Shown: positions 22,540 to 34,918 of the stretch, piece after piece
Position numbering within the stretch: the stretch's first letter is position 1
How the letters are laid out: each line of letters starts with the position of its first letter
Source: Dipodascopsis uninucleata var. uninucleata
Lineage: Eukaryota > Ascomycota > Lipomycetes > Lipomycetales > Lipomycetaceae
Direction: 5' to 3'
DNA: 64,000 bases
Assembly (NCBI GenBank): GCA_030568195.1
Contig: JAJLTO010000007.1
Coordinates: forward strand, 620,001-684,000
Notes under the pieces: generated by a model
Database searches by the model: none
What the model was told of the DNA's origin: nothing
Seen by the model: the letters and a program-made list of their open reading frames with translations, nothing else
Translations under genes and position numbers: made by a program

Positions 22540-24225
22540 TTACTGGAATTTCTTGCTGTCAAGAACAGCCTTTGCTATGTCGTCTCCATCAGGTGCTGCT
22601 AGAATGAGAGCAGTGATATCCTCACCTACATAATCAATGAGCATTTGTCTATCAGAGTCTTTAAGTTCGTCTATAGTCTGAAATTCTGGTTCGACCAGTA
22701 CTCTCAGCGTGTCTAATACTACATGACCGAGACGAGTTCGATCGTCATCAGTTAGGTGAGCTCCTGCGCTTAGAGTAACAGCAGCCCAATCTTTGAGATT
22801 TGCCAAAACCAAAACACGAATAACTTCTACTCCCATACACTTGAATCCCGCCAGGGCACCATATTTTGTTCCCGCTGACTTTGAAGAGTCCATAAAGGCT
22901 TTCAGCAGAGTACGTGTTACTCGTGGTTTTAGCGTGTGATATGTATCGCCATATTTTGTACATACTTCCATGAGTAGTGATGCGGCAAAATCACGCACTT
23001 TGTAGTGCTCGTCATTTGTTGCCTGAGTGGAGCCAACACGTTTACCTACCAACAAAGTAAGAATTGGAGGCATAACGGAGTGGATATAAGGCTCAATAAA
23101 TATCGTCGGATTAGTCAACAGTCTGTGGACCACTTGCAGCATCAAATATAGCATCGGAGGATTTTTCAAGTTCATACGGATCTGTGTCGATTATTAGCAT
23201 ACTAGACGTCTGGAAAGCAAACCGTTAAAATAAACTCACTCTTTCAGCAACTAGCTGGATAAAATAAGGTATTAACTGATGCAAGCCAGGGTCGTTTCCC
23301 AAGCTGTTAAGAACAGCTGTTTTCATTGTGTCACTGCTGTCTGCATCTGTCAAAATGTTGACAACTCTCTCAAAGTAGAGTTGTAATTCCTTAGATAATG
23401 CATGCTTGACCAAAGGCTTTACTTCTACTTCAGCAGATCCAGCAGATCCGCCTATACTTGGCTGACCACGACTGTCACTTCCTCCGGCAGAAGTTAGTGA
23501 TGATCGTCCTTCGTCAGGCAGAGGATTTTGTGGTATCGCAGGCTGTACACCTTCAATAGCCAGCCAATGTGCAGTGAATGAGACCTCTCGAGGGACCTTC
23601 GGCAGAGGCATATTAATAATTTTCTCAAAATCAACCTCGTCATCATCAATGTAGTATAATGTTTGGCCGGGTCCAAGAATGGCTTCCCTAAATCGAATGG
23701 GCCTAGAAGATTCATATCCGTAAAGCGGCTAGTTTTACAGTTAGCATCAAGAATAGGCCATCTATACACCCATAGTCACCAAAGGTAAGCCAATACTATC
23801 CCCACTCTTGTATATAAAAATTGAATAATTGAGTTCCTGTTTTCTTCGTCGTATTGTAGATGTTCAGCAACAGTACCGAACGTTGAATACATGATGAAGT
23901 ATCATCACGTATGCTACCACTACTTGAATATCCTTTCTTATCACTTATTACCCACGCACATCCATAAATAGCCTATGTTACTAACCTCAACGTTCAGAAC
24001 CTTCATTGCATGACTGATATCTGATGTCGTTAGATTAGTCCTCTTTGAATGTTTCATGAATCGTATCGCCTGCTCCAAAAGCTCATTGATCCGATATTCT
24101 ATATCCATCGCTAGGGATTTTGCTACCTCATCAGGTAGATTGACAATCCCCAGGCTCTCAGCGACATCTTTAACGGTGTCTGATGGAGACCATAAAGTAT
24201 AAGAAAATTTCATTGGATTGCTCAT
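22540..24225 (-). CDS. TAF6: Transcription initiation factor TFIID/SAGA subunit TAF6
   Basis: Three exons, 23986-24225, 23240-23728 and 22540-23181, give 456 residues, close to the S. pombe length. Residues 1-80 are the H4-like histone fold ([22 protein letters not shown]), which pairs with TAF9. The first splice joins MKVLNVE to [13 protein letters not shown], the hallmark of the family. A Ser/Gly-rich linker follows, then the C-terminal HEAT-repeat domain (from about residue 200), including [12 protein letters not shown] and [12 protein letters not shown]. The protein works in the nucleus in RNA polymerase II preinitiation complexes and in SAGA. The first intron is 257 nt and contains no obvious extra exon. 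It converges on the Gly/Ser-rich gene, with 186 bases between stops. Confidence 0.95.
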
Positions 24226-24849
24226 CTTAGCCTACTCAATAATCATTATACTTTTCCAGATTTTCTACTCTTATAATCAACTGTATTTCATCTACTCTGC
24301 TTCCAAACCTGCATTTTCAAGTAACCTCGTATTACTCAAAATTCAAAAACCTAACCCTATAGAGAAGCTATAATGTGTAATAATAATCACACCGAATTTC
24401 ACTATTATGACAGTATAATATTCTACACCTTTATTTCTATTTGCACAAAAACGAGGATAGAGATATAGGCATATATAGACTGGATAAACTACATGGATTT
24501 GTATATGGAGCAAACAACAAACCATCTATAATTATTAATAACCGATAACTATTACTGTTATATCATATACACAAATTACACGCAGATACACCTCCACTCC
24601 GCTATGCTCTAAATATATAAATAAATATATACGCATAAGCATATATCTCTGGAAAATATTGCACGACCTAACCAAGGACGACAAAAAATTAAGAAAATAA
24701 CGTTCAAACTATAATAAATAAAGACAGTAAAGATATAGTAAAAAAAAGGTTATGAAAACAAAAATATTAAAATGTAAATAAATTCTAACAAAAAAATCAG
24801 AAGTTATTATTATAGCTGGCAGTTATATCATCGAAATGATTTATCTTAT
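24226..24849. other. Intergenic region between TAF6 and UDP-glucose dehydrogenase
   Basis: About 620 bases of AT-rich DNA. Both genes are on the minus strand, so it combines the TAF6 promoter with the 3' UTR of the dehydrogenase. A-rich runs near 24660-24800 fit poly(A) sites of the latter. Confidence 0.5.
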
Positions 24850-26738
24850 TTAATTGTAATCCTCAATGAGCTTGCTCTTGCCAATGCACTCGACCTTGAA
24901 GCCGATGGACTCAAGCTTCTTCTGGTTAAGAATCAATCTACCATCAAAGATGAAAGCTGGCTTGTTCATGCTAGCGTAGATCTTCTCATAGTCGAGTTGA
25001 GAATCCTTGAATTCATCCCACTCAGTGCAGATGACAACAGCATCAGCGTTCTCAGCAGCCTCATAAGAGGAACCACAGATGGTGACCTGCTTCTTGAGAG
25101 CCTTCTCATCGTCAACGACACCTGGCTCAGCAAGATCCATCCAGATCTGAGTCTCCTCAACCTTAGGATCGTAGATAGCAATCTGGGCACGCTCCTGTCG
25201 GAAATACTTAATTAAAGTGATAGCAGAGGATTCACGAGTATCACCAGTGTCCTTCTTGAAAGCAAATCCAAAAACGGCAATACGCTTGCCCGTCAAAGTA
25301 TTGAAAAGAGACGAAATGATACGCTGGGTAAATCTGCGCTTCTGGTGTTCATTCATCTCAACAACCTGACGCCAATATGCAGCAACATCAGGAAGATGCA
25401 GGGACTCGGATAGATAGACAAGATTAAGAATATCCTTCTGGAAGCAAGAACCACCGAAACCAACGGAAGCTTTCAAGAATTTTGGTCCAATACGAGAATC
25501 AAGACCAACGGCATAAGAAACTTCATCAACATCAGCACCAGTAGCCTCGCAGATGGCAGAAAGGGCGTTGATGGAAGAGATACGCTGAGCTAAAAGAGCA
25601 TTAGCAGCAAGCTTAGAAAGCTCAGAAGACCACAGGTTCATGGTGATGACCTGCTTTCGTGGAACCCAGTTTGCATAGACATCAGCCAAGGAAGCAGCAG
25701 CAGCACGTCCATGTGGAGTGTCAAGAGAACCGATCAAGACACGGTCGGGGGCGAAAAGATCTTTGATGGCAGTGCCCTCAGCCAAGAACTCAGGGTTAGA
25801 CAAGATATCGAAGCGAGCACCTGGCTTACCATTGGCCTCGAGAATCTTACGCATAGAGGCAGCGGTACGACAAGGAACAGTAGACTTCTCAACAACAATC
25901 TTGTCAGACTCAGCGACCTTAGCAATGTGACGAGTGGCAGACTCAACCCATCCAAGATCAGCAGCATAACCAGCACCAACACCAGTTTTCTTGGTTGGAG
26001 TGTTGACAGAGACGAAGATCAAATCAGCCTCCTTAATAGCAGTGTCAACGTCAGTGGTGAAGAACAAATTCTTGCCACGGACAGACTTAACAACCTCATC
26101 GAGACCTGGCTCATAGATTGGTAAGTCATCCGAATTCCAAGCATCAATACGAGCCTGGTTCAAGTCAACGATGGTAACAGTAACATCAGGCGACTTGTAT
26201 GCAATGACAGCGCAGGTAGGGCCACCTAAAATGAGAGCGAAGATTATAGATTAGTAAGTAGTCCAATTGCGTCTATGGCTTTCATATTTTCATATAAAAA
26301 AATCTGATGACTACACCGCTGCCGCGTACTAACAGGTCACACAACACGGTCCATCCCTCTCTAACACATTCTAGCAAATAACACAAGATACAGCAAGCAT
26401 CATTTAGAGATTCACGAAGAATCAAATTATACAATACTGCTTAAAGTTTACAGCTAAAACCAATAGCGGATACATATAATGATGGCACCTAGTCTATCTC
26501 TGACAACCCCTTATTAAAAGACGCAGGAGACCAAATTAGAGGGTAAGGCGCGCGGCCGCCAAGTAAAAAAAACCACAGCCAAAAAAAAAGATTCTAAACA
26601 CATACCGACATAACCAGCACCAATGCAACAAATCTTCTTGACCTGCTTGTGTGGGATGTCAATGCTGTCGAGAGGACGAGTCAGACGCTCGTTAGCAGGG
26701 GTGACGGCACCTGAAGGAATGTTCTCAATAGTAGCCAT
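24850..26738 (-). CDS. UDP-glucose 6-dehydrogenase
   Basis: Two exons, 26606-26738 and 24850-26225, give 502 residues, close to the 494 of human UGDH. The 380-nt intron interrupts the Rossmann NAD-binding motif [11 protein letters not shown] (about residues 38-48). A FVSVNTPT segment follows. The catalytic cysteine is Cys305 in [10 protein letters not shown], and the [15 protein letters not shown] helix carries the conserved Lys. The C-terminal domain has [17 protein letters not shown] and ends normally. The enzyme oxidises UDP-glucose to UDP-glucuronate with two NAD+ in the cytosol, feeding glucuronate- or xylose-containing polysaccharides. It is absent from S. cerevisiae and fits yeasts with acidic capsules. 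The upstream 500 bases are A/G-rich. Confidence 0.96.
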
Positions 26739-29700
26739 TTGTTCTGTATATAGTATTTAGTGCAATTGCTAGATTGTTAATGTTACTATGATGGACGATG
26801 ATAACAGGATAATAATAGTAAAAAATAATTAAATAAATACGCAGCCCTATACAACAGTTCCCACGCAACAAGCCAATTGGCTGTAGAAAGCAATCAAGAA
26901 GAAAAAAAGAGTAGAATATAAAAAGATCTTACTTCAGATTCCGGATTTCTCGTAGTTTTGAAAAGAGGAATGAGGTTATAATAAAGATTGTGGAAGAAAG
27001 ACTGTATAAATAATATAAGGTCGCAATTTATCTAAATCTAGAAAAGAGATGCCCAACAATTTCGCACTGAGTACTTCAAGGAAAAATGATCAGCAATTTG
27101 TCACGAACGAATTGGCGTGATCACGATCTCAAAATAAGAATTCTTTTGAAAAGAAGAGCCAATGAGATGGTAAAATAAAATGAAAATGAAAAAACGCGGA
27201 AGACAGATGAGTGCAAAAATATATTGGTAAGAAAAGTGGTTAAGAGGAAAGCAGACCTGTTTTTAAAGTGATGCGATTCTTCTAGCGTAGTGTGCAGACA
27301 TAGTGCAGCCGAAACGCACCACTTCCCTTTTTATCCTGTCGTCGAAAACGCAGCTTTAGAAATAGGGACTATCTGATGTTAACGTTTACAGTGGTCCAAG
27401 TTGTACTTTTGTTAAAGAGTTCACAGCGTATTCTAAGTACAGCCAACAATGTATGTACCATAACCGTAAATTAATTTTTATTTTGCCATGCATTTTAAGT
27501 TGCTGCAGCACTTGGCGTAACTCTCGCGTATGTTTCCATTTATGCTGTGCGTGCGCCACTCGAACCGGAAGAGGCACACGACTGACTGGAAAGATACGGC
27601 GTAAGCGTCAAGTGCGTGAACCATGCGCCTTATCCAAAGTGTGGCCGCGGCATTGATGCACCAGGAGCCGCATTGTTCAGAGGCTAAAAGCAGCTAAAGC
27701 GGCTAACTCAAATTCATCGCCACCAAACCGCTTTTGGTGATAGGAGTCGTGCTAGCGGCACCATCCTAAATTTTCCAAAATCTTTTTTCTTTACAGTAGC
27801 CAAAAAATAGATCCTAAAAGGTAGCATATTAAATATAGATCCCACTGCAGTGCAGACGCGTTCAGACCGCACACTATGAATGTAACTGACATCATATAGT
27901 TCGTCTAGAATAAGATACCATATTTCTTGTAGTGCACTAGTTGGCGCCCTTTGGCGTTCTTAGCGCTGCGTAGGCCCGTCTGGGACGCCGGCCGTACTTG
28001 GTATCCTTGCTAATTCCATAACAAGCATCCAAGACTATGTATAATTTCCCGTTGCTACAGCTGCAACAGCAGTGGTAGCTCTTACTTAATCGCTTGCTTA
28101 TAAATTTCCTGGACTCGTCACTACAGACAGTGCATGGCTTGCGTCCCAAGCAGATCCTGTTGTAGTACTAACGAGGGCTCCATGGATCACTGGTTCAGTG
28201 CACATTTCATAATTACATATTTCGAGGCTGTTCGCGCTTAGCTACACACTTCTTGTGCCTACTACTTCAGGGTACCCATATCTGGCTTTTGCGCTAAGCA
28301 GCCTGTATCTGATGCATCTATATATAAACATTTGCACGCATTCGTAAATGATCCAGGAAGAGAGAAGGCAGGGCAACCAGAATAATGGGACTAAGCAAAA
28401 AGAAAGAATAAAACTAAAGGGTTAAAATAAATGGCAATGGTAAAATAAAATAGTCGTAGTACCAGATTCAGCTTTGTCGCTCGCTTCGTTCTTCCTGTGC
28501 TAATCTCGTTTGGCTGGCTTGGTCTATCCTGTCTTGCCTCCCTCAGGCCGCAAGATAGTATATGTACGCACTGCATAAGATCAGACACTGCATGGCGCAT
28601 CGCGGCTTACAAAGCCGATGGCAAACTATTTCATCGCAACAGATCCAGTCATCTCGCTAGCCGAATTTACATCTAGAGCGACCCTCATACACTGGCAAAA
28701 GTGTTCATGGTTGGCTCTGCGATATCTGCAAAGTGATCAGGGTCGCTGTAAGCAAGGAGACGTCTTTCTACCACCACGCTACCACGCAAAAGTAAAATAA
28801 GCACATCCAAAATACACAGCGGCACTAAAAGCTTTATCTAACATTAGAATTTCAGATACCGCTGTTCTCTGTTCTGCTGCGCATAGCTGACGTCCTTTTC
28901 TTGCCTGGCGAGACCTCGTAGTGTGATACTGCGTGCATAGGGCGAGCGGCTTTCGACAGCACTGCACAATCAAGCAAGTAGCTCACTGCAGACGCCGCAT
29001 ACTGGGCATCAACGGTACTATACATGCAGCGAGAGCGTTTGCTGTGCGCTTGCTTTAGACGATGTGTCGAGAATTGCCAGTTATTTGAAAGGGACGGCTG
29101 CTTTGAACGTAATTTCATATCGCGACCGATAGACATCCAGGAACAGCGCATGTGCGTGCCTCTGCGCGAACGCAGTGTCCATGGAAAATCCATCTGGACG
29201 CGCGTTTCTACTTCGCACATTACGCGGTAAAGTTAATTAGAAAATTTTACTTTTGCTGCCCAAATTTAGATGCGACCCTTTTCCCGCTACCCACGCTAAT
29301 ATAAGGACAGAGCTACTGATGACACGCACAAACGAGCTATAAAATCTTGAATGCTGTAACTTATCAAACTCGTTTGGCTGATTCTGGTCTTCTCTCTGCT
29401 CTTCTTTCACTTGCAGGAACTTATTAGTACGCTGCATAGGTACAGGCTCACAAGAGAGCAAGAGCTAAGTGAAGATGAAAAGAAATTGGGTCGGATAGCG
29501 AAATGTGAAATTTAACGGCAGTAACAAGTCAGCGCTAAATTTCGTTTGCCTGGTCAACTGTCTGGCAGACTGCTAGCTGTTCCACATCTCGCGCTGCTCA
29601 CGAGATGCTCGCTTTGCAATAATGAAAGTCGCGTTCGAATGCGTAGACCGATTGGTCTCGATGTCTGTCTAATACCTCTCTACTTCGCACGAGTCTCTAC

Positions 29701-31295
29701 GTCGAACGCGCAACTGGCCGTTCCGTCCCTTGCATTGTGCGCCAGAAATTTGCCAATACGCAGTGGCATGTTGCTGGTTGCTAGGTCCTTGCTTGCCTGC
29801 ACACGCTAAATACGTAACTACACATGTAACGCAGCACAGAAAACATAAATGAAAAATAAATAAAAATTTCCCTAGCATGTATACACTGCTACATATGACC
29901 TTGCAGACTCGCCTTCTCGTTCTCCAAGCAATTACATGCATCCAGCTACCTGATCCTCGCCAGTAAATGCAGCCGATAGCTGCTTTCTTTCGCCCTGAAA
30001 TGGCTTTTCGCGTCGTCTTGCTGGTTAGCGTGACGCCAGTCGAGGACAGGCTCGCGAGCTTTCTTCCGCTCTAGGGCAAAGCATCGCGCCTGTGTCAATT
30101 AGGGCTCTTCCTAGTCCTCGGTGGTCGTTTTTACTTAGCAGCACCAAGTTTGTTGGCTCACATTTTTCAGTGACGACGCCTTATCGCATATGTGGTCCAT
30201 CATAATACGGATATGCATGCGTATTTCTATATAGCATGCATAATCTGTCTGTGGAACACATGTGCCATACATAATACATACAAAATAAATACACATACAA
30301 TTAATTAATTACTCTACGTGTATCGAGCGTAGAAGAGCTTACTTGCATAGAGCAAGTAGTAAGTAGTATATACTATTTATTCATATACACACGCCTCATA
30401 TTGCATAAAATTTATTTACATATGTATGTATATACATATGTATTATATAATGATACCCTCCGCATGATATTCATCACCTCCATTACTCTATGATACATGC
30501 TCTCACAATCGTGCTGTTTTGCTCATTTCTACGGTAAAGTAAATAGTGCTCCTATTCAGGTAGGTGCTCGTTTCCATTGACATCTCTTCGAGTCGGCTAT
30601 CTAGGAACAGCGTCTAGTCACACTCGTCGGCTCTTTGCTACCCAAAAGAACCATACAAAATATCTACCCTGACCGCCATTTCTAAGGGACGCAAAGAACG
30701 GCAGTCTATTTTTGCCCATTTCTCATGTGGCATTGGTTCGATGGAAACTGAAAACGCGTAAAAATGGACAAAACAAGAGCCTATGTGGCATATGTGCGAA
30801 CGCATATAGAGATTTAAACCATATAGCTAAAAATAAAAGGCTGTTACTATTTTGAGCACCTTCCTTTTATAGATGTTACACAACAGGACTCGGGAAAAGT
30901 CAGACTATAGAGAATGTAGCACAGAATGAATGTATTGGAAAAAATAACTCTTCGCCTTACTCTTCATTCTTTCCACTTGTATCCATATAACTAGAAAAAA
31001 AGACCTTTCTGTCTTTCAATTCAGCTCTTTTTATCTTTTATCAGTATATCTATTTTCTGAAGGCATTTTCCCTTCACACTCGTTTACACTTAGTAAAGTT
31101 CACGGGCTACCGTTTTCTCGATAATCTTGGTTGTATTTATTCGCAGTCAAAACACTCGTTCTCCTCGTTTCAGGCGTATATATTATAGATTATATTAAAT
31201 TGCTAGCCAGCACATTAGAAAGCTCTATTTGCTGGATTTTATTTACATTTACTACGCTCGATTCGCCTTTTGTTTAAAGAGCTAAATCAATCAAG
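26739..31295. other. Gene desert of 4.5 kb
   Basis: The UDP-glucose dehydrogenase promoter occupies one end (A/G-rich, about 26740-27300) and the CFEM gene promoter the other (CT-rich from about 31000). Between them, 27450-30150 is less AT-rich than the flanks and has many short frames up to 122 codons (28852-29220, -). I recognise none as a protein. A short palindromic TA-rich patch lies near 30418-30442. No transposase, reverse transcriptase, terminal repeat or tRNA was noticed. Confidence 0.45.
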
Positions 31296-32565
31296 ATGTA
31301 TTTTCCTACACCCGTTGTTGCTTTTGCGATTTTGTCTGGCTTGGCTGGTTTTGCCAATGCCACCCCTCCAGTATGTTCTCTTTTTTCTCGCTTCACTTGC
31401 AATACCAACATTATATTTTGCATTGGTTTGCTGGTTATTGCTGCAAAGCCATATTTTTCAAATTTTTCCGCTACGGTTTTACTAACGTTTTGTGACAGGC
31501 TTGCTTGTTGGCATGTTTGAACCAAGTTCAACAGCAGTCATCTTGCGACAGCTTGGCATCCGTTTCTTGCTGTAAGTTGCCTTTCTGCCACACTTTTTTA
31601 TGCGTTCTTACGTGCATGTTTTATGGGTAGTTTGTTTTATAGCGTACTAATTCCATTGCAGTGTGCAAGTCTCAGGCCAGTGCCGTTGAATCTTGCTTGA
31701 CCAGTATTTGTCCTAATGGTCTTTCTGACTCCGCTATCTCTGCTTTCGAGTCTACTTGCTCTTCTTTTGGTGTTGTTGCCGGTGCCTCTTCTTCTGTAGC
31801 CTCTTCGGCCGCTACTTCTTCGGCCGTTGAAACTTCTACTTCCGTTTCGTCTTCCTCCGTCGTTGCGTCTTCCACGACCGCTCCGTTCTCTTCTGTGGCG
31901 CCATCATCCTCTGCAGCTCCAACGTCCTCTGCAGCTCCAACGTCCTCTGCAGCTCCAACTACCTCGGAAGCTCCAACCACCTCGGAAGCTCCAACCACTT
32001 CGGAAGCTCCAACCACCTCGGAAGCTCCAACTTCTTCTGAAGCGCCATTCTCTTCTGAAGCGCCTTCTTCCTCCATTTTGGCATCAGTATCTTCTTCCGA
32101 GGCTGTTTCGTCTGTTGTCACTTCTACGGTTTCGAGCTCCATTGTCTCCGTTGCCACTAGCAGCGAGTTTTCTACTTCCACTATAGGTTCGTATACCTCT
32201 TCCGAAATCCTTACATCAACTTCTACCTCTACCCCTTCATCTTCTACCTCTACATCTTCTACCTCTATATCTTATTTTGGCACTACTTCTGTTTTACCTG
32301 TGCCATCTATTTCTACCTCTACGACTACTTTAGCTGTCTCTTCAAACTGCAAGTCATAATTCATTCTCTACTTTCCCTTCAGAATATTTCCTTTAGATGC
32401 ATACTAACAAATTTTTTAGCTGCGATTCCATCTGCTGCTTCAAACTTCACGACGAACGCTACGGTCCCAGCTCCAGCTCAAATCACTACTAACTCCGGTT
32501 CTAAGATTGTTGCTTCTTTCTCTGCAGGACTCATTGCCCTTATTATGGCTGCAATGATGGCTTAA
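31296..32565 (+). CDS. GPI-anchored CFEM-domain surface protein
   Basis: Four exons, 31296-31370, 31499-31571, 31662-32348 and 32420-32565, give 326 residues. Residues 1-22 are a signal peptide. Residues 26-75 form a CFEM domain with eight cysteines in family spacing (ACLLACL, SSCD, SCLC, ESCLTSIC, STC). It is split by two introns. A Ser/Thr/Ala/Pro stalk of some 190 residues follows, with nine copies of a six-residue repeat, then NSGSK and a hydrophobic tail that fit a GPI signal. CFEM proteins of fungi sit in the cell wall or membrane; some bind heme for iron uptake. The third intron appears to be GC-AG: the phase works only from AAC-T with donor GCAAGT, and the acceptor follows a perfect TACTAAC branch site. 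If unspliced, translation ends at 32359 without the GPI signal. Confidence 0.88.
31907..32068 (+). repeat. Nine 18-bp tandem repeats in the CFEM stalk
   Basis: Nine contiguous 18-base units, in frame, encode SSAAPT (3 copies), TSEAPT (4) and SSEAP-type (2) hexapeptides. Identity is highest within each subgroup, which points to recent local duplication. Copy number probably varies between strains, as in other fungal wall proteins. Confidence 0.92.
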
Positions 32566-33305
32566 GTGAATTCCAAGATATTACGTTTTTATTTTTTTAC
32601 TTTCTTATAAATTGTTTGGTTTCGCGCATTTATCGGATTGTATACGGAATTACGTGTATTCTAGTCGGAAAGACGAACGAGTTTAAGTATTAGTGAGCGG
32701 CGATTATGGTTGGATTTCCCTACTGTGTAAATAGAAAGAGACGGAGAATCATGAACGCCAATTCACCAGATTGTCCAATCATCAAATTTTTGTTCCGATT
32801 ATATACTTAATATATTTGATATGATATATTTAAATAAGATTATTACAACTTTTTATTTGTTAATTTTGTATTTCTTATTCGAAATTAAAATTAATTGTCT
32901 TGTTTCGTTTGATTCTTTCTTTTACCGATAATTTTCTTCGACATTTTATGGCTGCACAATCGTCTTTGTCACTCATATGTGCTCTTCTACAGCTTAATTT
33001 AGTTGAGCTTTGTCTTTCAGTATTTCCTTCTTTTTCCTTCGATCGTTGCTACCACTACATCTTTAAAATTCATGTAAATTTAACAGGATCCGTGTTTTGC
33101 ATTTAATTGACTTTCGTTTACGAATAAAAATATATTAATAAATGAAAATAAATATATATATATATATATTGTTTATTTAACTGCACTTTTAAGTACCTCT
33201 GGACTTGGATAGCAGTTAAGTTCTATATACAATTTTGGTTTCTCTTAATCAAAATATGAAATAATTTATACTTTTAAACCCAAGTATATACTATAAATTG
33301 AGAAA
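32566..33305. other. Convergent 3' intergenic region
   Basis: About 740 bases lie between the CFEM gene and the bL17m gene, which converge. Very AT-rich, with an AT microsatellite at 33152-33169. No gene seen. Confidence 0.5.
33152..33169. repeat. AT dinucleotide microsatellite
   Basis: An 18-base uninterrupted AT run in the 3' region shared by the CFEM and bL17m genes. Confidence 0.8.
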
Positions 33306-34188
33306 CTAGTCAATCATATCGACAGGATCCGATGGTTTTGAATCTGGCCGTGTGGGATAGTAAGTAGAGTTCTTTCCGTGGATCTTGATTCTACTACTAC
33401 GCTCATAGTCTGCTTGTCGTTTAGCATCTTTTGCCGTTTTATCTTCAATCTTTGCCAATTTCGCCGCGCTATCCAATTCTAACAGGCCCTCCTCGGTTGT
33501 TCGTTCACCAGAGTAGAACAACTTCTTAAATAACTCAACCTTCTCTCTTAATAATGACATTCCATTTGGCTCTTTGGCAGTAACTTTAGACTGATTCAAT
33601 TTCGTAATAGGGTCAGGTGAACGACCCTCACTCTCTGCTCGAGCAATGGCCTTTGCTGTTAAATAGAATCGTAAGTCTCTCGGTCCATCTACCAACTCCA
33701 AGACTGCCATAGGAGCGGCATCCCATCCACGAGGTTCTAGATGTAAGATTCGCGTATATCCACCATTTCGACTCTTATATCTGGGAGCTAGTACGTTGAG
33801 TAATTTATTTACTGAGACTTCTGGACGGAAAACAAATCCATATATTGAGCTTCGACTTGCATTTGTATTTTCCTTGGCTTCCGTAATCATTTTCTCAACC
33901 AAGGGCTGAGCTTCTTTTGCTCGAGCAAAAGTAGTCGTAATTGATTCATGTTCTATAACTGAAGTGACTAGATTTCGCAACAATGCCCGTCTGTGAGCAG
34001 AAGATCTATATTGAGAGAAGCGACAACTGTTAGTTTGCTTATTTTTGAAAAGGCTACGTAGATGTAGTAGATGGCAGTCTCCGATGACGAGGCTACTTAA
34101 ACAGTCTTTCGCAAGACGGACAAAGAGCTCTGAGAATTATAGCTACTTACCTTCCCAGCGTTCTGTGAGCCTGTCCTTGAGAAGGCAT
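33306..34188 (-). CDS. MRPL8: Mitochondrial large-subunit ribosomal protein bL17m
   Basis: Two exons, 34151-34188 and 33306-34005, give 245 residues. The short first exon supplies MPSQGQAHRTLG, which joins to RSSAHRRALLRNLVTSVIEHE, the signature N-terminus of bacterial L17 (bacterial form: HRKLGR, SAHR, LLRNLVTSLIEHE). Without that exon the protein would lack this conserved end. The L17 core runs to about residue 120, followed by a C-terminal extension of about 125 Lys/Glu-rich residues, common in fungal mitoribosomal proteins. It is a structural protein of the mitochondrial 54S subunit. It is transcribed away from MIC12, 730 bases apart. S. cerevisiae Mrpl8 is the counterpart. Confidence 0.94.
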
Positions 34189-34918
34189 TGTATTTTTTTT
34201 CGGACTAGTAAAAAAAATGAAGATATAATTATTCTCGTGCTGACAGTTCTGTATACAGACACTGCGTATATCAAAAAGCGTCCGTTCTCGCTGAATATCA
34301 ATCAGTATACGCACAGTTGACAATACTCAAACTATAGCTTCTTTGATAGACGTATAATGGCCAAATAGAATCTATATTGGCAACTCTACTAAAACTAGTA
34401 AGATAATTGTACTAATATGAGAAAGCTTAGAAGTGGTATGTTTGCGTTTAGTGAATCTCAAGATAAATTTTTCAGTAGGGAGAACGTTCTCTGCATACTA
34501 GCCCTTTTCCGCCATTCCTACCTAAAATACTCATCCAATAAATGACAGCAGCCTCGACAATTTTTCTTCAGCGAAATTAATTCTTCACGAGGGCTAGAAC
34601 CGCAGCAATAATTATATTCTTTTTAGAGGAGACCAAATAACACCTCTTTAATAGAGTGTAATATTATCCGACGGGTTCGATTAATATTGTGGTGAGTGGC
34701 TAGAGGACTTGCTTGAAGAAAGCAGATGATCGGAATTATTATACCTATGCTCTCGGATCATGTTCTGCAGGAACCGACCGACCTATATACCATTTGGCAC
34801 TTTACGTTATTTTTTCAGAATGAATTACTAATGATCAAATTCTAAATGTATATCAGACTCTATCTATCGATTCATCACATATCATACGTTTATTAAAACA
34901 AAAATTTCAATCCGAGAA
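34189..34918. promoter_or_regulatory. Divergent intergenic region, bL17m and MIC12
   Basis: A 730-base spacer between two divergently transcribed genes for mitochondrial proteins, so both promoters must lie here. AT-rich; no specific factor site could be assigned. Confidence 0.45.

Noticed and set aside
25711-26124. 137-codon plus-strand frame within UDP-glucose dehydrogenase
   Set aside because: It is antisense to a well-conserved enzyme and has no resemblance to a family of its own.
28852-29220. 122-codon minus-strand frame in the gene desert
   Set aside because: Amino acid composition is like random translation (many Ser, Arg, Cys, Met), and no motif was seen.
31672-32181. Acidic 169-codon frame antisense to the CFEM stalk
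   Set aside because: It is the complement of the Ser/Thr/Pro repeats, with no independent signal.
34560-34720. Possible tRNA B-box (GGGTTCGAT near 34674)
   Set aside because: No A-box at the right distance and no acceptor or T stem could be paired. Similar GGTTCGA matches near 27550 and 46680 also failed.
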